DNA of 64,000 nucleotides, from contig NZ_CP077725.1 in the NCBI RefSeq assembly GCF_024730565.1, positions 1,860,001-1,924,000 of the forward strand, given 5' to 3'. Made by a program: the position numbers and the translations under genes. Shown here piece after piece: positions 44,476 through 54,569 of this stretch; within the stretch, counting starts at the first letter, position 1; every line of letters begins with the position of its first letter. The DNA is from Clostridium sp. CM027. GTDB taxonomy: Bacteria; Bacillota; Clostridia; Clostridiales; Clostridiaceae. Below the pieces are notes generated by a model. That model made no database searches, was not told the origin of the DNA, and saw only the letters and a list, made by a program, of their open reading frames with translations.

Positions 44476-45246
44476 ATGAAGTATTTTTTAGATAAGTATA
44501 TTAAATATCCAAATTTCGATTTTGTTTTAACTATAGATTGTGAAGGATACAATTTCGATAAAAATTTAAAAAGCAATGTAATGAATTTAGAGAGGCTTTT
44601 AAAATTAAATTCCGAGAACAATATATATACACTTTTATTCATAACTCCGTTTTTTGCCGAAATGATGAATGAGCTAAATCTAATAGAAAAGATAAAAAAT
44701 AATTATAAAGTTATATTTGGCCTTCATATTCATCCAAATAATTTGCCAGAACATATAGAAAAGCTTTGTCCATTTATAAAAAGCGATGAAGATTTAATAT
44801 CCTACTACCCTTATGATCAGCAAAAGATTATAATAAAGCATTGTTACGAATATATTTCAAAAATAGGAATTGAGCCTATTGAGGCTTTTCGTGGAGGATA
44901 TTTTTCAATAGATGATAATACATCAAAAATATTATCAGAGTTAACTAATATAAAATATGAATCTCACAATATTTATAGACCTCAGTATAAAGTAACAAAA
45001 AATATATTAACTTCTTTACCTGTCTACGCACAAAATGAGAATGAAGAGTTAAGACTCGAATACTTTAACATTGAAAAACTTTCAGAAATATTAAAAAAAG
45101 GAATCAAGGAAAATAAAACACTGTTTGGAGTAACTCATAGTTACTTATTAGATCCAAATGATTTTCATTATAAGCGTGATAACATAGAACCAAATATTCA
45201 TGAAAGAATGAAGATTTTAATAGATATTATAAATAAACAAAAATAA
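44476..45246 (+). CDS. polysaccharide deacetylase-like protein (divergent NodB fold)
   Basis: A 256-residue protein lacking a signal peptide. It has a divergent NodB-type pattern: FVLTIDCEG (metal/catalytic Asp), GLHIHPNNLP (metal His pair H-x-H), AFRGGYFSID (the Arg motif) and VTHSYLLDP (catalytic His). Such intracellular versions act on sugar-linked intermediates; the substrate is not evident. The start has TAGGAGG. It is controlled by the strong, operator-laden promoter at 44368 and ends in a strong terminator. Confidence 0.75.
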   Translation: MKYFLDKYIKYPNFDFVLTIDCEGYNFDKNLKSNVMNLERLLKLNSENNIYTLLFITPFFAEMMNELNLIEKIKNNYKVIFGLHIHPNNLPEHIEKLCPFIKSDEDLISYYPYDQQKIIIKHCYEYISKIGIEPIEAFRGGYFSIDDNTSKILSELTNIKYESHNIYRPQYKVTKNILTSLPVYAQNENEELRLEYFNIEKLSEILKKGIKENKTLFGVTHSYLLDPNDFHYKRDNIEPNIHERMKILIDIINKQK

Positions 45247-45299
45247 ACAAGCTATTAGTTGTAAAATATATATTTTACAACTAATAGCTTGTTTATTTT
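45245..45299. terminator. bidirectional terminator
   Basis: AAACAAGCTATTAGTTGTAA and its exact mirror form a 20-bp-plus stem with a T-run, between converging genes at 44476 and 45293; it overlaps both gene ends. Confidence 0.92.
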
Positions 45300-46468
45300 T
45301 CAAACATTCCCTTAACCAAAACCTTATTTTCATGAATCATTGTTATACCCTTTGCTACTACAGTATTGATATTTAAATCATCTTCATTAACTACAACAAT
45401 ATCTGCATCAAAGCCAACCTTTAAGTATCCTTTTGTTTTCAGTTTTAAGTGTTCTGCAGGATTTGATGTTATTACACTAATTGCATTTTCTATACTAACA
45501 TTTTCATTAATTATAGCATCTCTTACCTCTTTATATAGCGAATCACATCCCCCAATCTTAAGACCAATACATTCGCCTTTATCATCGAAGTCTGGAAGGC
45601 TTCCTTGTCCATCTGAAGTAAATGTTATATTCTTAATATTAACACATCCCTCAAGCATAATTCTAAGACCAGTGCTGCATTTCAGTTCTCCTTCTTCTAG
45701 AAATTTTTTTGTAGTACTTGTCGTTAAATCAACATACCCACCATTTTTTGCATATTCTAAACCTTTTTTAAATAAGGATGGATTCCTATTTATATGTGTT
45801 GGAATAATTTGAGTTAGCGGTATATCCGTTTCTTCAGCTAACCTATCCAGATAGTTAAGTTCATCCTTACCATCACCCATATGAACATTTATGATTCCTG
45901 CTTTTCCAGATAACATCCCAGCTACTCTTGCATCTCCTACTAATTGTGAGAACTGTTCAAATGTTGGATTGCTTGATCGATGGTCTGACAGGGCTACTTC
46001 TCCAACACCTATAATTTTATCAATTAAAATAATATCTTCTTGCACATTTCCAGTTATAGATTTAATCGGTATCTTATACGATCCTGTATATATGAATGTT
46101 GATACTCCTTCTTCTTCAAGGGCTCTTGCCTTTGCAAGTAAAGACTTCACATCTCTTGATATACCATCAGTCCCTAAACACCCAATTACTGTAGTTACCC
46201 CTGCAGTTGTTAAATCAGATAAATTTATTTCTGGAGTTCGGGTTTTAAATCCACCCTCTCCTCCTCCTCCTAAAATATGGACATGCGAATCAATAAATCC
46301 TGGGAATAATAATTTTCCATATGCTTCTATGACTTTAATTTCTAACCCACTATTTTCTATATTAATACTATCCTCTATAAGCTCTATTTTATCACCACAT
46401 ATTAAAACATCTTTCTTTCCCATATACTGTGGCGAGTATACTTTTCCTCCCTTAATTAACGTTAACAT
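45293..46468 (-). CDS. iadA: isoaspartyl dipeptidase IadA
   Basis: A 391-residue amidohydrolase that cleaves beta-aspartyl dipeptides arising from damaged proteins. Metal ligands H62 and H64 lie in GFIDSHVHILGGGGEGG, with the glutamate of that loop binding substrate. TGSYKIPIKS supplies the bridging lysine, ALSDHRSS and IPTHINRN the other histidine regions, and FTSDGQGS the catalytic aspartate. It is 27 bp after the YfcC-type transporter on the same strand, so import and hydrolysis of peptides are probably coupled. The pair lies behind a sigma-54 promoter. Confidence 0.95.
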   Translation of the reverse strand: MLTLIKGGKVYSPQYMGKKDVLICGDKIELIEDSINIENSGLEIKVIEAYGKLLFPGFIDSHVHILGGGGEGGFKTRTPEINLSDLTTAGVTTVIGCLGTDGISRDVKSLLAKARALEEEGVSTFIYTGSYKIPIKSITGNVQEDIILIDKIIGVGEVALSDHRSSNPTFEQFSQLVGDARVAGMLSGKAGIINVHMGDGKDELNYLDRLAEETDIPLTQIIPTHINRNPSLFKKGLEYAKNGGYVDLTTSTTKKFLEEGELKCSTGLRIMLEGCVNIKNITFTSDGQGSLPDFDDKGECIGLKIGGCDSLYKEVRDAIINENVSIENAISVITSNPAEHLKLKTKGYLKVGFDADIVVVNEDDLNINTVVAKGITMIHENKVLVKGMFEK

Positions 46469-46495
46469 GCTAATTCTCCTTTCATTATAAGTATT

Positions 46496-48166
46496 TTAGT
46501 AACCTATTGCTACAGCCGTAAACATTACAATTGAAGATGTAACAAATAATACACCTTGAAATTTCATTTGGAATTTTGCCCATTTACCCCAGTCTAATTT
46601 TGCAACACCTAATACAGCCATTAGACATCCTGAAGTTGGAACAATTAGGTTTGAAAATCCATCACCTAATTGGAACGCCAATACTGCAACTTGTTTGCTT
46701 ACACCTACCATATCTGCAAGTGGTGCCATGAGTGGCATTGTTATAGCCGCTTGACCTGATCCAGAAACAACAAAGAAGTTAAATATCGCTTGGAATATAT
46801 ACATAAACCATGCATTTAATCCTGAAGAAAGCCCACTAAGTGTAATAGCCATACCATTAAGCATAGTATTTAGAACAGAGTTAGTTACAGGAGACGAATC
46901 TCCAAGTACTAAAATAATACCCTGTGCCATACCTACTACTAATGCAGCTCCAACTAAGTCTTTTGCTCCTTCTTTGAATGAAATTGAAATATCGTTTACA
47001 CTCATATTGTTAAGCTTAAATATTACAGCAATAATACCTGAAACAAGTCCCATGGTAAAAAATACTGTTGCAATTTCCGGAATATAGTACCCGTATTTAG
47101 TAACCCCATATACAACCCATACCATTCCGAGTACTATGGTAACAAGCACTAACTTATGTCCAAATGTAAAATCAATATCCTTAAGCTCCTTTTTTTTGAA
47201 ATCCGTTCTATAAAAGCCGTCTGATTCATATGCAACTGATAATAATGGATTCTTTCTTATCTTTTTAGCATAAAACCAAATATATGCGATGCCTAATGTA
47301 GTGAAGAATACCCATAAAACTATCCTAAATCCTGCACCAGATAAAATAGGTATACCTGCGATACCTTGTGCAATGGCCACATTAAATGGATTCATCCATG
47401 ATGTAGCAAACCCTATTTGAGTTGCACCATAAGTAATCATAATACCAACTATTGCATCATATCCCATGGCTATTACTAATGGAATAATAATCATAGCAAA
47501 TGGAATTGCTTCCTCCGACATACCAAATACAGCACCTCCCAATGAAAACAATAAGAAGATTAATGGTATAAGTATAACCTCTTTCCCTTTGGTTTTACTT
47601 ATCATTGAAAGAATACCTTCCTCAACAGCGCCAGTTTTTAATATAATTCCAAATGAACCACCGACTACTAAAATAAATGCTATAACACCTACTGCACTTC
47701 CCCACTTGTCTCCTTTTACAAGACCCTCAAATATATAATTAAGGAAGCCCATCTCTCCACCACTTGCAAATAGTTTAACTCCTTTTTTTTCTCCCGTCGA
47801 AAAAAATTTACCAAATTCCTGTACTATCTTAAAAGATACCTTATCATCTTTTTTTACTTCTAAAGCCTTAGCCTTGCCCTTATTTATTTCACCTACTGGT
47901 TCGTCTTTGCCTTCTTCAATTAATAAAGTTTTTTCACCTGAAGAGTCAATAATATAATTTTGGTTATGTACCTGAAAAGAAGCTTTTTGCCCATCTGCAA
48001 CTTCAACAATTTTTTTGCCATTAGCATCATAAGCTTTATAATTAATCTCAAATCTGCCTACAGGCATGATATAAGTTAATAGTGCCGCTAATAAGACAAC
48101 AAAGAATACGATTACATAAGTGTCCGGCATTTTAAAATCACAGTTTTTCTTTTTATTTTGCACCAT
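46496..48166 (-). CDS. YfcC-family membrane transporter
   Basis: A 556-residue membrane protein of the YfcC/DcuC-like ion transporter superfamily with about 12 helices. Signatures include GAVFGMSEEAIPFAMIIIPLVIAMGYD and SGSGQAAITMPLMAPLADMVGVSKQVAVLAFQLGDG. After the first helix there is a roughly 100-residue soluble loop (about 35-140), rich in Lys and Asp/Glu, outside the usual conserved core. Being cotranscribed with isoaspartyl dipeptidase suggests uptake of acidic or beta-aspartyl peptides, or export of the product. Transport direction and substrate are inferred. Confidence 0.85.
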   Translation of the reverse strand: MVQNKKKNCDFKMPDTYVIVFFVVLLAALLTYIMPVGRFEINYKAYDANGKKIVEVADGQKASFQVHNQNYIIDSSGEKTLLIEEGKDEPVGEINKGKAKALEVKKDDKVSFKIVQEFGKFFSTGEKKGVKLFASGGEMGFLNYIFEGLVKGDKWGSAVGVIAFILVVGGSFGIILKTGAVEEGILSMISKTKGKEVILIPLIFLLFSLGGAVFGMSEEAIPFAMIIIPLVIAMGYDAIVGIMITYGATQIGFATSWMNPFNVAIAQGIAGIPILSGAGFRIVLWVFFTTLGIAYIWFYAKKIRKNPLLSVAYESDGFYRTDFKKKELKDIDFTFGHKLVLVTIVLGMVWVVYGVTKYGYYIPEIATVFFTMGLVSGIIAVIFKLNNMSVNDISISFKEGAKDLVGAALVVGMAQGIILVLGDSSPVTNSVLNTMLNGMAITLSGLSSGLNAWFMYIFQAIFNFFVVSGSGQAAITMPLMAPLADMVGVSKQVAVLAFQLGDGFSNLIVPTSGCLMAVLGVAKLDWGKWAKFQMKFQGVLFVTSSIVMFTAVAIGY

Positions 48167-48201
48167 TATGATTCCCCCTTTAATTCATATGTTTTATATA
48201 G

Positions 48202-48219
48202 TAGCAATTTATATGCCAA
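48202..48219 (-). promoter_or_regulatory. sigma-54 promoter
   Basis: On the minus strand, TTGGCATATAAATTGCTA contains the GG and GC doublets exactly 10 bp apart, matching the -24/-12 consensus (TGGCAC-N5-TTGC). It lies 36 bp upstream of the YfcC-type start codon. The adjacent gene at 48381 encodes a sigma-54 activator. Confidence 0.88.
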
Positions 48220-48292
48220 TTTATATTTTTGTTAAATTGAGTTAATTGCATATATACGTTAGTCATAGCCTCAATTATTTTTATAAACTAAA

Positions 48293-48348
48293 AATGAATG
48301 GTGACCACATAGCATCCAATTATGCTTAATGGTCACCATTCATTATAA
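48293..48348 (-). promoter_or_regulatory. inverted repeat: terminator or activator site
   Basis: AATGAATGGTGACCA and TGGTCACCATTCATT are 15-bp perfect arms around a 22-nt loop. It lies about 80-130 bp upstream of the sigma-54 promoter, where an activator could bind. It also follows the activator gene and is trailed by a short T-run on the minus strand, so it may be that gene's terminator. The two roles could coexist. Confidence 0.6.
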
Positions 48349-48380
48349 TATATCTTTAAATTATCATATTAAATTTTATT

Positions 48381-50408
48381 TTATTTTTGTAATACTACTT
48401 TTTCACCTAACTCTGTAAGGCATGTACCTTTTTTCCCTTTACCTTTTACAATTAAGCCCTTTCTTTCTAACCTTTCTAATCTAGTTCTAACCATTGATTC
48501 GCTCATATTAAAGTTATTTTTTTTACTTTCTTCTGAAATAATCTTTCTTCCTACAATTATTCTTTCATTACTCAATTTATGTACCTGCATTAGTATATAC
48601 TTAAGTTCCCTATCTAAATAATCAATAGTTAAACATGAACTTTCATTAATTTTAGTATCATAATTTTGAAAGAAACTTATATCTGGCAGTTCATTTAATG
48701 TTATAGTATCACTATCTCTTATAGCAAGCATATAGTTTATTGTATTTCTAAGTTCGCGTACATTCCCGTACCAATCATATTTTTTTAGTATTTCAATTAC
48801 ATCACATTCAATTTTAATCTCTTGTCTACTTTCCATGTTTAGGAAACATTTCAATAGCGGTTCTATATCCTCTTTACGATCACGTAGAGGGGGGATTTTA
48901 AGGTATCCTATTTTTAATCTGTAATATAAATCTTTTCTAAATTGGCCTTCTTCTATCATTTTAAACAGATCTCTATTAGTGGCTACTATTATATTAACAT
49001 CTACAGGTATTATGCCATTACCGCCTATCCTCATAACTTCTTTCTCTTGAAGCACTCTGAGTAATCTTATTTGAACTTTTAATGAAATATCTCCTATCTC
49101 ATCCAAAAAAATAGTCCCCCCATTTGCTTGCTCAAATAAACCGGGTTTTCCACCCTTTTTTGCACCTGTAAATGCTCCATCTTCATACCCAAATAATTCA
49201 CTTTCAATAAGCTCATCAGGTAATGAACTACAATTTACGGCGAGAAACGGTTCTTTTCTCCGTCTTGAGCTTTTATGTAGAGCACTAGCAAAAAGTTCTT
49301 TTCCCGTACCATTCTCTCCTTCAATTAATATAGTTAAATCTGTTTTTGCTAATTTTCTTGCTATGTTTTTTGTTTTTTGCATATTTGAATTATCACTTAT
49401 AATATCATCAAAGGAATATTTAGCAACCAATCCTTTTGTTATAAGATTTTTTTCCTTGTTATCATTTGTTGTATCATAGTACTTCTTAAATACTGCTACT
49501 GTATAATCATTATCATCAATTTGAAATTTATTAACCGATATATCTATCCCCTCTAAATTAAACCCTTTTTCACCAAATTCTGTATTATCCATAAGATATT
49601 CTAAAAGTTTTTTATTATATACCACATTTTTGAGTCTTTTACCTACTAATTTATTACTATTTATTTTTAAACTGCATTTTAGGTCTTCATTTAATACATT
49701 TATTATTCCATTTTTATCATATACAATTAACCCTTGATGAAGTCCATCAATAACATAATTAAGATGTGAATTCATCTTGATTATTTTATTATTATATTTA
49801 CCTAATTTTTCTGCAATGCTAATTATTTTGAAAAGATAATTTTGAGAAAATACAAACGATTTTTTTTCTAATAGATCTAGCTTAACTAAAATTTTTATTA
49901 TAGTAGTAGGATCCATTATTCTTGGTCCTATATCATATTTTTTTTCTATAAAACCAGGAATTTTATCTGTCTCCCCTGGAGTTATAGCGATTTTTATTCT
50001 TTCATTAATTTCTAAGATTCCTGGATAATATGGTGCGCATTTAATGTGGTCAATACCCAATTCCTTAAATATTTCTATCGTTTCATATGTACTTTCTTTT
50101 AAATCATTCACTAAGAGCACTTCGGTATTTTCCGGTATTAAGAATATTTCATCAATATGGTCATAATTTATAGTTCTCTTTGCAATAATGATATCACATT
50201 TAGTATTTAACAAACCCTTTTCAATTAACTCCCGCTTAACAATTTCGCCTGAAAGAATTACCAAATCATTTTCTATAATGTCATGAATTTTGTTATTTTC
50301 TATAGCATAGCTTTTTACATATTTGATATCTATGTATTCTTCAAGTTGCTTTAACAAAGCTATTTTTGTAGATTCAGAGCCTGCGACTAAACTTATACCT
50401 CTAATCAT
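48381..50408 (-). CDS. sigma-54-dependent transcriptional activator
   Basis: A 675-residue activator. The N-terminal 190 residues are a sensor domain I cannot name, followed by a PAS-like region (about 210-320). The AAA+ core has Walker A GENGTGKE near residue 366, the sigma-54 contact loop GAFTGA near 412, and Walker B GGTIFLDEIGDIS. The C-terminus is not the usual Fis-type helix-turn-helix but a winged-helix-like region (SESMVRTRLERLERKGLIVKGKGKKG). It is directly upstream of the sigma-54 promoter for the YfcC-iadA pair, its likely target. Confidence 0.92.
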   Translation of the reverse strand: MIRGISLVAGSESTKIALLKQLEEYIDIKYVKSYAIENNKIHDIIENDLVILSGEIVKRELIEKGLLNTKCDIIIAKRTINYDHIDEIFLIPENTEVLLVNDLKESTYETIEIFKELGIDHIKCAPYYPGILEINERIKIAITPGETDKIPGFIEKKYDIGPRIMDPTTIIKILVKLDLLEKKSFVFSQNYLFKIISIAEKLGKYNNKIIKMNSHLNYVIDGLHQGLIVYDKNGIINVLNEDLKCSLKINSNKLVGKRLKNVVYNKKLLEYLMDNTEFGEKGFNLEGIDISVNKFQIDDNDYTVAVFKKYYDTTNDNKEKNLITKGLVAKYSFDDIISDNSNMQKTKNIARKLAKTDLTILIEGENGTGKELFASALHKSSRRRKEPFLAVNCSSLPDELIESELFGYEDGAFTGAKKGGKPGLFEQANGGTIFLDEIGDISLKVQIRLLRVLQEKEVMRIGGNGIIPVDVNIIVATNRDLFKMIEEGQFRKDLYYRLKIGYLKIPPLRDRKEDIEPLLKCFLNMESRQEIKIECDVIEILKKYDWYGNVRELRNTINYMLAIRDSDTITLNELPDISFFQNYDTKINESSCLTIDYLDRELKYILMQVHKLSNERIIVGRKIISEESKKNNFNMSESMVRTRLERLERKGLIVKGKGKKGTCLTELGEKVVLQK

Positions 50409-50582
50409 ATGTATTCCCCCAATATGTATTAAATAATATATATCATATTATACACTACTTTATAAACAATCTAGTATTCCATAATATAAAGCTTAAATAT
50501 CAATTTGAAAAAATCGAAATTTAAGCTTATATTACAGCTATTTCGTTGTTTGATAATATTATTTAATTAATCTATTTACATA

Positions 50583-51317
50583 TTACTTTTTAATAGGAAA
50601 ATAATTTTCAGGGGTTTCATCATTAATAACTTTAAATTCATATCCATTATCTTTATAGAACTTTATAACCCTAGGTAGTGCCTTACATGTGTTTTTATGC
50701 ATATAATCACAATGCATAAGCAATATTATAGGATGCTTTGTAACGGTATTTTTCGTAGCTTCTGTATACATCTTATTAGCGGGAGCTTTAGCATTTATTC
50801 CATCAGACATAGTAGCATTCCAATCATATACTTTAAAATTATAGCTATGAAGTTGTTCTAAAAAAGCCTTAGTTAAATGTTTACTACTACCAGACGGAAA
50901 TCTTATTATTGTTGGATTAGTTCCTATAAGTTCATTAATTTCTTTCTGAGTTTGTAACATTTCAGATATAAACCCTTTTCTACTGGGGTATATATTCTTA
51001 TATTCATGCGTATAAGAATGCAGACCTATATTATGCCCTTCATTATATATTCTTTTTACTATAGCTTCTTGACCTTTAATTTGATTTCCTATAAGAAAAA
51101 AAGTAGCCTTTACATTATTCTCTTTAAGTATATCCAAAACTTTATCTGTCATAACACTAGGTCCATCATCAAAGGTTAAATATATAATTTTTTCATCTTT
51201 ACTATTTGCTATAGAATATCCTGATGCTCTTTGACTACCTAATAAACAAGAATTAACAGATAAATAAAATATCCCAAGGGATAAAACTATAAATCTAATT
51301 AAACATTTCTTTTTCAC
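50583..51317 (-). CDS. polysaccharide deacetylase (NodB-type)
   Basis: A 244-residue exported or membrane-anchored protein with an N-terminal hydrophobic segment (residues 6-26; possible lipoprotein or signal peptide). The NodB motifs are intact: LTFDDGPS with D50-D51, the zinc histidines H100 and H104 (GLHSYTHEY), RFPSGSS and LLMHCD. It probably deacetylates peptidoglycan or another cell-wall polymer, for instance giving lysozyme resistance or acting in sporulation. It is a single gene, no partner nearby. Confidence 0.9.
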   Translation of the reverse strand: MKKKCLIRFIVLSLGIFYLSVNSCLLGSQRASGYSIANSKDEKIIYLTFDDGPSVMTDKVLDILKENNVKATFFLIGNQIKGQEAIVKRIYNEGHNIGLHSYTHEYKNIYPSRKGFISEMLQTQKEINELIGTNPTIIRFPSGSSKHLTKAFLEQLHSYNFKVYDWNATMSDGINAKAPANKMYTEATKNTVTKHPIILLMHCDYMHKNTCKALPRVIKFYKDNGYEFKVINDETPENYFPIKK

Positions 51318-51521
51318 ATTATTTCCTCCTTAAATTTAATAAAACATATATTGTTCATTAAATTTATTTTACCCTAAGTAATCTATATAATAAGTGGAAC
51401 TTACTGTATTGTCCTAAAAAAATTGTGTTATCTTAACTTATTGTATACATAACATATAATAAATTAGGTATACTAATTACTATAATTAAATTCCATATGT
51501 ATAGCAATCATAATTTATGTT

Positions 51522-52880
51522 TTATATTATCCTTGTAGACCTTTTCGGTAATTTACTAAATTTGTATTTAAAGAGGCAAAACATGAGCAATGCATCAATT
51601 CCCCATTGCACCGCAGTAATCCACCATACCGCTGTAATTGGGTATTTTAAAATATAAATAATATAAAATGTTAATGGTAATCTAATAATCCAACTTGTAA
51701 AACAACAAATAAAAAATGGGCTTTTAACGTCTCCTAACCCCTTTAATGCACCAGCAAAGACTACCGATATACCTATAAACGGTTGCTCTACTGCTCCGAT
51801 GGCAAGACATTTCCCTGCTAAATAAGCAACCCTCTTTTCATTTTCATTTACAAAAAACTTTACCAGAATGTTGGACATAAATAAGAATATTATTGCAAAT
51901 ATGCTCATCATAAATACAGCATAAAAAACACAATTATACGCAGTTATTTTTGCTTTTTTATAATCTTTTTTCCCTATATTAAGTCCTACTAAAGTAATAA
52001 CTGCGATTCCAAATCCAGTACTGGGCATAACTGAAATTCCTTCTATCATATTAGCTATTTCATCCGCTGCATAGGAAACGCTTCCAGAATGAATTATAAT
52101 GGCAACACATATCAATTTGCTTATGCTAAAAACTGTTTCTTCCAATGAACAAGGAATGGCGAGTGCTAATATTTTTTTGACATCTCTAAAAGTAATACTG
52201 AAAATAAAAAAGGGTTTAAACCTAATTTTAGACTTAAAAACAGTATAGTAAAAGGACAAAATAAAACCACCTAAATAAGCAATTATAGAAGCTATAGCCA
52301 ACCCTTCTATCCCCCTTGCTTTAAATCCAATACCAAAAATTAATAAGTAATTAAAAATCATTTTAAAGGAAATTACAATTAAGGAGCATATGAATGGTAT
52401 AAAAGTGTTTCCGTATCCTATTAAAATAGAATTTAAAAGCCTCATGTTCATACAAAAAAACATAGCTATAGAGTTAACTTTTATAAATGAATATCCTATT
52501 TCTAAAATTCTATTTCTAGCTCCAAGTATATAAAGAAGCTCTTTTCCAAAATTAAAAATAAAAATTGTAATAATTAAACAAAATATAACACCTAAAATTA
52601 ATCCTATTGCTGCGAATTTTTCAGCGGTTTTATACTGCTTTGCACCTACCAGTCTAGAAACTAGTGAAACAATACTTATACAAAAACCTCCTGAAACAAA
52701 TATTCCTATAAATGCATTTGTTAAATTATTACTTAATCCCACAGCACTTACTGCTACATTCCCGCCATATTTGCCAATCATCATCAAATCAAAAATGGAC
52801 ATTAATGTATATACTGTTATCTCCGCAACTACAGGTAAAGAAATATTAAGGACTTCATTTGTTGTATCCCTATATGCCAT
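51522..52880 (-). CDS. MATE-family efflux protein
   Basis: A 452-residue membrane protein with 12 predicted helices and two homologous halves. Signatures are EITVYTLMSIFDLMMIGKYG at the start and SSVSYAADEIANMIEGISVMPSTGFGIAVITLVG in the second half. It is only distantly like the MATE pump at 21106, so it is not a recent duplicate. The start follows GAGGTAG. It is divergent from the amidase gene at 53068. Confidence 0.9.
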   Translation of the reverse strand: MAYRDTTNEVLNISLPVVAEITVYTLMSIFDLMMIGKYGGNVAVSAVGLSNNLTNAFIGIFVSGGFCISIVSLVSRLVGAKQYKTAEKFAAIGLILGVIFCLIITIFIFNFGKELLYILGARNRILEIGYSFIKVNSIAMFFCMNMRLLNSILIGYGNTFIPFICSLIVISFKMIFNYLLIFGIGFKARGIEGLAIASIIAYLGGFILSFYYTVFKSKIRFKPFFIFSITFRDVKKILALAIPCSLEETVFSISKLICVAIIIHSGSVSYAADEIANMIEGISVMPSTGFGIAVITLVGLNIGKKDYKKAKITAYNCVFYAVFMMSIFAIIFLFMSNILVKFFVNENEKRVAYLAGKCLAIGAVEQPFIGISVVFAGALKGLGDVKSPFFICCFTSWIIRLPLTFYIIYILKYPITAVWWITAVQWGIDALLMFCLFKYKFSKLPKRSTRII

Positions 52881-53067
52881 ACATAATCTACCTCACAAAA
52901 ATTAATTGCCATTATAAAGTATATTAGCTAACTCTGTTTTGATGAATAATTCTTCGACATTTAACAATAATTTATTTTTAAATTTTGCAAGAAATCTTAA
53001 TAATGTGGAATACTAAATTGGTACTTATTTTATTATTGATTTAAATAGATTGGAGGTGTATCAATTC

Positions 53068-54288
53068 ATGAGAAAAAGCACTAACCGAATTCGTATTTCT
53101 ATTATTATTTTTCCACTTATTTTATTGTTGTGTTTATTTTACTATAAACCAGATACTTTTTATATAAATAAAGACACTGCTATTCCTACAATAGCTTTAA
53201 TAGATTCTGATAAAACTGAAGTTACAAAAGCACTCGAAGATATTTATAAAGAACGTTGCTCCATGTTTATTACTAAAGATCTTACTAATCTCCCTAATTA
53301 TTTTGATACCTCTCAAAAACTTGGGAAATGGAGTTTAGAACATGAAGTAAAAAGATTAAGTTATTTTAATGATTGGTCAAGTCAAAGAGATATGAATTTT
53401 ATAAAAGTTGAATCTACCCCCAAAGTTAGAAAAATAACTAGTACCAAAAGAGGCCTTCGCTTATTAGTGGATGAATATTACAAATTTCAGTATTCTTATA
53501 AAAATGATATAGCACCCACTACAAATGTTTTTGGAGTAGGATTAACACACTCTATTGAATTAATCAAAAAAGAAGGGAAATGGGTAGTTTATTCCGATTG
53601 GTATTTAGATTGCTTTGAAGATGCATTAAAATCTTATTTAGGTGAAATAAAAGACGTTAAACTTAATGCTAATAAACAGCCTATTTATAAGCTGGATAAT
53701 TGCCCTAAAATGTCATCTGAATTAAAAGTTATTACCAAAGGTCATTATGACAAAATAAATGCTGTTAAATACGCAGATAAATACTGTGGAATACCATGGG
53801 CAAGTGGAAATTCAACAAAATATAATAAAAGGTACACAAACTATACCGGTATTGGTGGAAATTGCACAAATTATGTATCTCAATCAATGGGAGATAAAGA
53901 GGGTGGTGGCCTAAAATTTGATGGCACTTGGAACTGTACTTACAAAAAATATGACGGAGCCGACGGAAGCTCGGCATGGGTTAATGCTGATGCCTTTAAA
54001 AATTATTTGCTTTATAGTGGCAGAGGAAAACTACTAGGAAAAGGGACATTTAAGGAATTAATTTCTCCCATTCCTGGTTATCCATGTGGTGCAGTACAAA
54101 AATTAGATATAGGCGATCTTATATGTTATGCTAAAGGTAGCGATATAGATCATTTTGCTATGGTTACCGGTTTTGATTCTCATGGTTATCCTCTTGTTAA
54201 TACTCACACTATTGATAGATATCATGTACCTTGGGATTTAGGTTGGGGCGATAAAAATATTAATTTCTACTTAATACATGTCAAATAG
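53068..54288 (+). CDS. amidase-domain (Amidase_6) exported protein
   Basis: A 406-residue protein with one N-terminal membrane anchor or signal (IRISIIIFPLILLLCLFYY). After a conserved N-terminal part, the Amidase_6 domain contains the catalytic cysteine in GIGGNCTNYVSQSM, WVNADAFKNYLLYSG, and the histidine in DIDHFAMVTG. It is a papain/CHAP-like fold, likely a cell-wall amidase or peptidase. ATG 53068 is chosen because GGAGGTG precedes it by about 10 bp; the in-frame TTG at 53050 is ignored. A terminator follows. Confidence 0.88.
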   Translation: MRKSTNRIRISIIIFPLILLLCLFYYKPDTFYINKDTAIPTIALIDSDKTEVTKALEDIYKERCSMFITKDLTNLPNYFDTSQKLGKWSLEHEVKRLSYFNDWSSQRDMNFIKVESTPKVRKITSTKRGLRLLVDEYYKFQYSYKNDIAPTTNVFGVGLTHSIELIKKEGKWVVYSDWYLDCFEDALKSYLGEIKDVKLNANKQPIYKLDNCPKMSSELKVITKGHYDKINAVKYADKYCGIPWASGNSTKYNKRYTNYTGIGGNCTNYVSQSMGDKEGGGLKFDGTWNCTYKKYDGADGSSAWVNADAFKNYLLYSGRGKLLGKGTFKELISPIPGYPCGAVQKLDIGDLICYAKGSDIDHFAMVTGFDSHGYPLVNTHTIDRYHVPWDLGWGDKNINFYLIHVK

Positions 54289-54325
54289 TTTTAAACTCAT
54301 ATTCATTATTTTTATAAAAATCACA

Positions 54326-54387
54326 CCCCATTTAACGGACATAACTAAAAAAAGTTGTAGGATCCATTTGATGGGGTGTTTTTATAT
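54326..54387 (+). terminator. terminator of the amidase gene
   Basis: CACCCCAT and ATGGGGTG are the stem ends of a longer imperfect hairpin, followed by TTTTTATA. A weaker hairpin at 54489-54531 may end the minus-strand ATPase gene. Confidence 0.7.
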
Positions 54388-54569
54388 GTTATAGTAATTT
54401 ATACAGTTAATTGAAATATCCTTGTTTTTTCCCCTTTCGTTAGATTAAAAATAGATTGAAAAGTCTTAAATTTATGATAGTTTATAACAAAAAACACCTA
54501 CATAACAGATAAATCTGAAATCTAGATGTTTAATATAATATTTATTTTTTTCCTGGTGTGAATTTAATA

